From NCBI GenBank assembly GCA_944387885.1, contig CALXGR010000001.1:88044-152043 (forward strand): a stretch of 64,000 nt of DNA. The letters are read 5' to 3'. Within the stretch, counting starts at the first letter, position 1; each line of letters starts with the position of its first letter. The notes beneath the pieces are model-generated. The model was not told where the DNA came from. It was given only the letters and a program-made list of their open reading frames with translations, and did no database searches. Of the stretch, positions 59,877 to 64,000 are shown piece after piece. This DNA comes from an uncultured Clostridia bacterium (GTDB lineage: Bacteria; Bacillota; Clostridia; Oscillospirales; Ruminococcaceae). The position numbers were made by a program, and so were the translations under genes.

Positions 59877-60434
59877 TCAGACACGCTCCATGTACTCGCA
59901 GGTGCGGGTATCGATCCGGATCTTGTCGCCCTCGTTGATGAACATGGGCACACGAATCTCGGCGCCGGTCTCAACCTTGGCGGGCTTCAGGGTGTTGGTA
60001 GCAGTGTTGCCCTTGAAGCCGGGCTCGGTCTCTACAACCTCCAGCTCGATGAAGTTGGGGATTTCCACGCTGAAAACCTTGCCCTTGTAGCTCAGGAGCT
60101 TGCAGGTCTCGTTCTCCTTGCAGAACTTGAAGTTCTCGGGAACGTCAGAAGCGTTTACAGGGATATCATCGTAGGTCTCCATATCCATGAAGTGGTACAG
60201 GTCACCGTCAGCGTAGCTGTAGGTAACTTCCTTGCGCTCAATAAAAGCCTGGGGGAATTTTGCGGTGGGGTTATAGCTGGTTTCAACCACAGAACCGGTA
60301 ATGACATTCTTGGTCTTGGTACGAACAAAGGCAGCGCCCTTGCCGGGTTTTACATGCTGAAACTCAACCACCTGCAGAACCTGACCGTCCTGCTCGAAGG
60401 TTACACCATTGCGAAATTCGCCTGCAGAAATCAT
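59877..60434 (-). CDS. efp: Translation elongation factor P
   Basis: Relieves ribosome stalling at polyproline. The 185-residue protein starts [47 protein letters not shown] with the tip Lys32 in PGKG. Three OB/KOW domains follow ([77 protein letters not shown]). The start has AGGAGG seven bases upstream. Confidence 0.98.
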   Translation of the reverse strand: MISAGEFRNGVTFEQDGQVLQVVEFQHVKPGKGAAFVRTKTKNVITGSVVETSYNPTAKFPQAFIERKEVTYSYADGDLYHFMDMETYDDIPVNASDVPENFKFCKENETCKLLSYKGKVFSVEIPNFIELEVVETEPGFKGNTATNTLKPAKVETGAEIRVPMFINEGDKIRIDTRTCEYMERV

Positions 60435-60491
60435 AAGGAATCCTCCTAAATCAAATTGACGACATCATGCTTATCGCATTATCTATTATAT

Positions 60492-60520
60492 ATTTTACCT
60501 GATAACAGCCCTTTTTGCAA
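60492..60520 (-). promoter_or_regulatory. Promoter of efp
   Basis: On the minus strand TTGCAA (60515-60520), 17 bases and TAAAAT (60492-60497) lie about 55 bases before the efp ATG. Confidence 0.6.
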
Positions 60521-60558
60521 GGGTTTCCTCCCCATTTTTTGGGTGCCGCCTCAAAAAG

Positions 60559-61410
60559 TTAAAGGCTGTTGTAATACTGCTGCATCCAGGCCGCATCCTC
60601 CGCCTGAGTACCTGCGCTCTCGCAGATAATGGTGGGAGTAGCGCCCCGCTCTTTGAGCAGCTGGAGGAGGGGCTGAGGCTCAGGACCAAACTGGGTATCA
60701 GCAAAAGTCCAGTGCCGCTTCTCTCCTCCCTTGGTGTATTCGATCCGGCTGAAGTGGCTGTGGAAGTTGTTGGCCCGCTCTTCCCCCAGTTCTTCTTTCA
60801 GGGTATCCAGAATCTTGATATAATCCTCCCGGCCTGCAATACCGCCCAGGGTCCGGGCATTCAGATGACCAAAGTCAATGCAGGGGATGATTCGCTTGTC
60901 CACCTGGCAGAGAGCCATAACCTCCTCCAGGCTGCCCAGCTGACCGATTTTACCCATGGTCTCAGGGCAGAGGACCAGGTCCTCATACCCGGCTTCATCC
61001 ACCGCCTTGACCACCTTTTCCATGGTATCCAGGGCCTTTTCCAGGGCTTCTTCCCGGGACTGCTTTCCGCAGCTGCCCGAATGGAAAATCACCCGCCGGC
61101 CCCCCAAGGCTTTGACCACGGCGCAGCTTTGGAGGATGTACTGAATACTGTTCAGCCGCTTCTCCTCCTCCAGGCTGGACATGCTGATATAGTAAGGGGC
61201 ATGGACACTGAATACCAGCCCGGTTTCCTGGGCCTTTTTCGCCATAGCCGCAGCCTTTTCCAGACCCAACCGGACTCCATGCCCGCACTGGTACTCAAAA
61301 GCTCCCAGCTCAAAATGAGCCGCGTAGGCAGGGATATCCAGGCTGCTTTTGAATCCCATGGGGGCAAAGCTGTCCCCTGTTCCGGCGGCTCCAAATAAGA
61401 TCTTGCTCAT
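60559..61410 (-). CDS. TIM-barrel protein of the sugar isomerase/endonuclease IV-like superfamily
   Basis: A 283-residue AP endonuclease family 2 type TIM barrel. Metal-ligand-like residues are in VHAPYYIS, VIFHSGS, LCPETMGKIGQLGSLEEVMALC, CIDFGHLNAR, NFHSHFSRIEY and ICESAG, arranged as in endonuclease IV/Nfo. Either a DNA-repair nuclease or a sugar-phosphate isomerase is possible; the HSG/PETMGK/DFGHLNAR set fits the Nfo-like group best. The ATG at 61408-61410 follows AAAGGAGC. It lies downstream of rpsU beyond a terminator. Confidence 0.82.
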   Translation of the reverse strand: MSKILFGAAGTGDSFAPMGFKSSLDIPAYAAHFELGAFEYQCGHGVRLGLEKAAAMAKKAQETGLVFSVHAPYYISMSSLEEEKRLNSIQYILQSCAVVKALGGRRVIFHSGSCGKQSREEALEKALDTMEKVVKAVDEAGYEDLVLCPETMGKIGQLGSLEEVMALCQVDKRIIPCIDFGHLNARTLGGIAGREDYIKILDTLKEELGEERANNFHSHFSRIEYTKGGEKRHWTFADTQFGPEPQPLLQLLKERGATPTIICESAGTQAEDAAWMQQYYNSL

Positions 61411-61435
61411 AGACCAAGCTCCTTTCTTAAAAATA

Positions 61436-61462
61436 AAAGGGGGTCCGATACAGACCCCCTTT
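61436..61462 (-). terminator. Terminator after rpsU
   Basis: The perfect stem AAAGGGGGTC/GACCCCCTTT has a 7-base loop, then TTTTATTTTT on the minus strand. Confidence 0.88.
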
Positions 61463-61511
61463 ATCGCACCCGAAGGTACGAGTCTCATTCGCTTTGCGCT
61501 GCGGGCGGCAA

Positions 61512-61688
61512 TTACTTGAACTTCCGCTTACGAGCTGCTTCGGACTTCTTCTTGCGGCGAACGGAAGGCTTCTCGTAGGCCTCACGCTTACGCACCTCGG
61601 CGAGAACGCCGCTGCGAGCAGTGCTGCGCTTAAAACGACGCAGAGCGCTCTCCAGGGATTCGCCCTCTTTAACACGAATTTCAGACAT
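61512..61688 (-). CDS. rpsU: 30S ribosomal protein S21
   Basis: A small basic protein of the 30S subunit involved in mRNA binding. The 58 residues read [19 protein letters not shown], then [37 protein letters not shown]; both parts match S21. A GGGAGGG site precedes the ATG, and a strong promoter and a terminator make it a single-gene unit. Confidence 0.97.
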   Translation of the reverse strand: MSEIRVKEGESLESALRRFKRSTARSGVLAEVRKREAYEKPSVRRKKKSEAARKRKFK

Positions 61689-61750
61689 CTTGCTACCCTC
61701 CCTTTTTTTAGGAGTTTACGCTAGTTCACCATTGTTAACTAACAGAGTAA

Positions 61751-61779
61751 ATTCTACCATAAACTGTCGGTACTGTCAA
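61751..61779 (-). promoter_or_regulatory. Promoter of rpsU
   Basis: On the minus strand a perfect TTGACA (61774-61779), 17 bases and TAGAAT (61751-61756), about 60 bases before the ATG. Confidence 0.85.
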
Positions 61780-61815
61780 CTGATTTTGCCGGAGATTCCC
61801 AACATTCACAAAAAA

Positions 61816-63456
61816 TTAACTTCCTTCATAATTCCGGAATCGGACTACGATCATATCTTCTGTTTCCAGGATTTCCCCCGGTTCCATTTGTTCTCCCAGT
61901 TCCTCAGCCTTATCCAGCTGCTCCTGGGTACAGGGTTCAACCGGATACCCCAGACTGTTTGCCAAACCATGGATTTGGGTCTGCGGCTGTTGGAAGGCCC
62001 ATTGTCCCCAGTTCAAAACACTGGTAAGCATATTCTGGGAGCGCTGGAGCTGATTGTTGGCTCCGCCCATAGTCTGCCGGACAAGGTATGCAATCTTCTG
62101 GGAAAGGGCATCCGGATCGTTGATGGTATTTTTAGAAGTCAGCTCCTGAGGCAGTTCAACCTGCCCTACAAATGCCACCGGTTTTGTCTTGCCATTTTCA
62201 AGCTCATAGACAGCCTGACAGGCTTCCAGAAGGACCGACTTTTCGTATTCCCAGCGCATGGAATCCATTTGGAATAGCCCGCTTATGGAAAAGACCTGTC
62301 CCGCCACTACCAGAGTCAGCACTGCTCCTGCCAGATACCGCCGCCAGAGGTGCGGATGCTCTGTCACCCATTCCCAGATCAGCCAAAGGGCTAAACCGCA
62401 GAAGGGAGCAAAGCTTTGACAGGTTCTGAGCAGTTGGGACCGCCCCTGAACCAGGCTTAGGGCAAACTGAGCGCCGCACAGGACCAGCACGCTCCAGACC
62501 AAAGGCCAGTTTTGTCTCCTGATACCGTTGATTCCCAAAATCACCACAACCAGGGCACAGCCCCAGAACAAGGCCAGCGGGAAAAAATCGAGCGCAGTTG
62601 CCAGGTAATCAATAATAAATTCCCGAACCAGATTATTCAGTGTATAAAGGATATTCCCTTCCTTGAGCCAGCGAATCTCGCTGGCGCTGTCATTTTTAAC
62701 ATTCACCAGCTGGCTGCGGAAAATCCAGATACATATTTTTGACAGCACCATCTTGACTGCCAGTGCTCCGACCAACCCTGCCACCAGTTTTCCTGCAGCA
62801 ACAAACCAATCTTTTTGGGACAGGTTCTGCCGCCAAGACAAAAGCAGAAGAATTGAAAAGCACTGCGTGACAGCTACCATCAAGTAAGCATCATAGCATC
62901 CAACTGCAAGGGCGACCATCAGTCCCCCCAGGCCCAGGCAGCCCCATCTGACGGTTTCCTGGCAGGCAATCACCAACAGCAGAGACCCCACTGTGGTAAG
63001 CAGGAACGCCAATCCTACATAAGCGCTTTGTTCTGTAAAGACAAAAAGCTCTGCTTGAAGCGGGTATACCACCAAGGTTCCAGCTGCCAAAACCGCAGAC
63101 AATCCCGCGGGTCGCTGAGATGCTGCCAGAAGTGCTGCAGCAAACCCTGTCCCGGCCAGCATCAGCAAGAGAATCCCTACCAGCTGGGCCGGGCGCTGGT
63201 CATACTGCACCAGGGGAATAATTCTCTGAATCAGGAACTTTGTAAATCGTCCCTGCATCAGGAGTCCACCCTGATTCACATAATAATCTAGGGCAGCAGC
63301 AGTATCATCCATTCCTACAGCGGGATACACCATTGGAATCCAATAACCCGCTGCGGTACAGACAACCAATGCTGCCAGAAATAAGGGTTTGTGAAGAAGG
63401 TCCAGGAATTTTCTTTTCCAGGACTCGAAGGTCAAAAGCTGGGCTTTCTCCTTCAT
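61816..63456 (-). CDS. GtrII-like glucosyltransferase-domain membrane protein
   Basis: A 546-residue protein with about eleven membrane segments. The first external loop, GYWIPMVYPAVGMDDTAAALDYYVNQGGLLMQGRFTKFLIQRII, carries an acidic pair followed by RF, as in GtrII-type glucosyltransferase-domain proteins. These GT-C enzymes move a sugar from a polyprenyl phosphate onto surface glycans. Its ATG overlaps the leuS stop as ATGA, an unusual tie to an aminoacyl-tRNA synthetase gene. The C-terminal 130 residues are soluble and outside the membrane core. Confidence 0.78.
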   Translation of the reverse strand: MKEKAQLLTFESWKRKFLDLLHKPLFLAALVVCTAAGYWIPMVYPAVGMDDTAAALDYYVNQGGLLMQGRFTKFLIQRIIPLVQYDQRPAQLVGILLLMLAGTGFAAALLAASQRPAGLSAVLAAGTLVVYPLQAELFVFTEQSAYVGLAFLLTTVGSLLLVIACQETVRWGCLGLGGLMVALAVGCYDAYLMVAVTQCFSILLLLSWRQNLSQKDWFVAAGKLVAGLVGALAVKMVLSKICIWIFRSQLVNVKNDSASEIRWLKEGNILYTLNNLVREFIIDYLATALDFFPLALFWGCALVVVILGINGIRRQNWPLVWSVLVLCGAQFALSLVQGRSQLLRTCQSFAPFCGLALWLIWEWVTEHPHLWRRYLAGAVLTLVVAGQVFSISGLFQMDSMRWEYEKSVLLEACQAVYELENGKTKPVAFVGQVELPQELTSKNTINDPDALSQKIAYLVRQTMGGANNQLQRSQNMLTSVLNWGQWAFQQPQTQIHGLANSLGYPVEPCTQEQLDKAEELGEQMEPGEILETEDMIVVRFRNYEGS

Positions 63457-64000
63457 CAGCCTTTTACCGCCAGATTTACCAGCTTGCCGGGCACATAAAT
63501 CTCCTTGGCAATGGTTTTTCCTGCAATGGCAGCAGCCACAGCCTCCTGAGCCTTTGCCTGGGCAATGGCATCAGCAGCCTCAATATTGGCATCCACATTG
63601 AACCGGGCACGGACCTTGCCGTTTACCAGCACAGCGATTTCTACGGTGCTTTCCACGCACTTGGCTTCCTCATAGACGGGCCACTGAGTGTGGGCAATCT
63701 GGCCCTCAAAGCCGGCCTGTTCCCACATTTCCTCGGTAATATGGGGAGCCAGAGGGTTCATGAGGATGAGGAGGGTCCGCAGTTCGTCCCGGGTTGCGCC
63801 GCCGTTGTCATACAGGGCATTCACCAGGGTCATGAGCTGGGCAATGGCGGTGTTGGCCTTCAGGCTCTCAATATCCTCGCCCACCTTCTTGATGGTCCGG
63901 TGGAAGAGAGCCACCAGCTGGGGACGGTATCCTTCCCCATCCACGATCTTGTCGCCCAGGGCCCAGATATGGTGCGGGAAACGCTGGCAGCACTCGATGG
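63456..64000 (-). CDS. leuS: Leucine-tRNA ligase, C-terminal part (starts beyond the window)
   Basis: The last 180 residues of LeuS: the anticodon-binding helical domain (IECCQRFPHHIWALGDKIVDGEGYRPQLVALFHRTIKKVGEDIESLKANTAIAQLMTLVNAL, then LRTLLILMNPLAPHITEEMWEQAGF) and the C-terminal domain ending VEIAVLVNGKVRARFNVDANIEAADAIAQAKAQEAVAAAIAGKTIAKEIYVPGKLVNLAVKG. The HIGH and KMSKS motifs are outside the window. The reading frame continues past base 64000 without a stop. Confidence 0.95.
   Translation of the reverse strand, partial: IECCQRFPHHIWALGDKIVDGEGYRPQLVALFHRTIKKVGEDIESLKANTAIAQLMTLVNALYDNGGATRDELRTLLILMNPLAPHITEEMWEQAGFEGQIAHTQWPVYEEAKCVESTVEIAVLVNGKVRARFNVDANIEAADAIAQAKAQEAVAAAIAGKTIAKEIYVPGKLVNLAVKG

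Overview
The window looks like a chromosomal segment of an anaerobic Clostridia-type bacterium with fairly high GC, probably from the Oscillospirales or a relative. This is inferred from gene content only: a Gram-positive style division cluster (mraZ, rsmH, ftsL, a PASTA penicillin-binding protein, divIB-type ftsQ), ylxM-ffh-rpsP-khpA-rimM-trmD, an HPr with His15 and Ser46, rubrerythrin, and a FeoA-FeoB fusion. No insertion sequence, prophage, CRISPR array or rRNA gene was seen. Many long antisense reading frames are shadows caused by high GC.

Layout. 1-4 kb: the start of prfB (minus strand), a RING/DUF2628 membrane protein, galU, and the rpsF-ssb-rpsR operon. 4-10.7 kb: a minus-strand iron-related block, with a feoA-feoB fusion followed by a CydDC-like ABC exporter pair, a small Cys-rich protein and a DUF454 membrane protein. 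Two TTAG-N6-CTAA palindromes lie in front of the ABC genes. 10.8-13 kb: rubrerythrin and brnQ. 13-23.4 kb: the division and cell wall cluster on the minus strand, without murE, murD, murC, ftsA or ftsZ. 23.4-30.6 kb: a coiled-coil protein, rsmD, uvrC, ptsH and the ylxM-ffh-rpsP-khpA-rimM-trmD operon. 30.6-31 kb: tRNA-Gln, tRNA-His and tRNA-Arg. 31.1-35 kb: a MacB-type ABC ATPase, a surface protein with a Pro/Thr stalk, and an FtsX-type permease.

35-59 kb is a large plus-strand surface polysaccharide locus. It holds an acetyltransferase, a PIG-V-like integral membrane glycosyltransferase, ten cytoplasmic glycosyltransferases in a row, a Wzm/Wzt-type ABC exporter whose ATPase has a carbohydrate-binding-type C-terminal domain, and a GT52/polysialyltransferase-like enzyme. 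These are followed by a KdsB-like CMP-sugar synthetase, a pyruvate-aldolase-type enzyme fused to a Rossmann-like domain, a KdsC-like phosphatase and an AraD-type epimerase. A DUF2142 membrane protein, a GT4 enzyme, a GtrB/DPM-like GT2 and a DUF2304 protein close the locus. The simplest reading is ABC-dependent export of a glycan that carries a 3-deoxy-2-ulosonic acid (Kdo-like) residue. The sugar acid would be made by an aldolase instead of KdsA or NeuB. This is the most interesting candidate system in the window.

59-64 kb (mostly minus strand): a small unknown protein, a CD1247-like protein, efp, a TIM-barrel sugar isomerase/endonuclease-IV-like protein, rpsU, a GtrII-like membrane glycosyltransferase, and the end of leuS.
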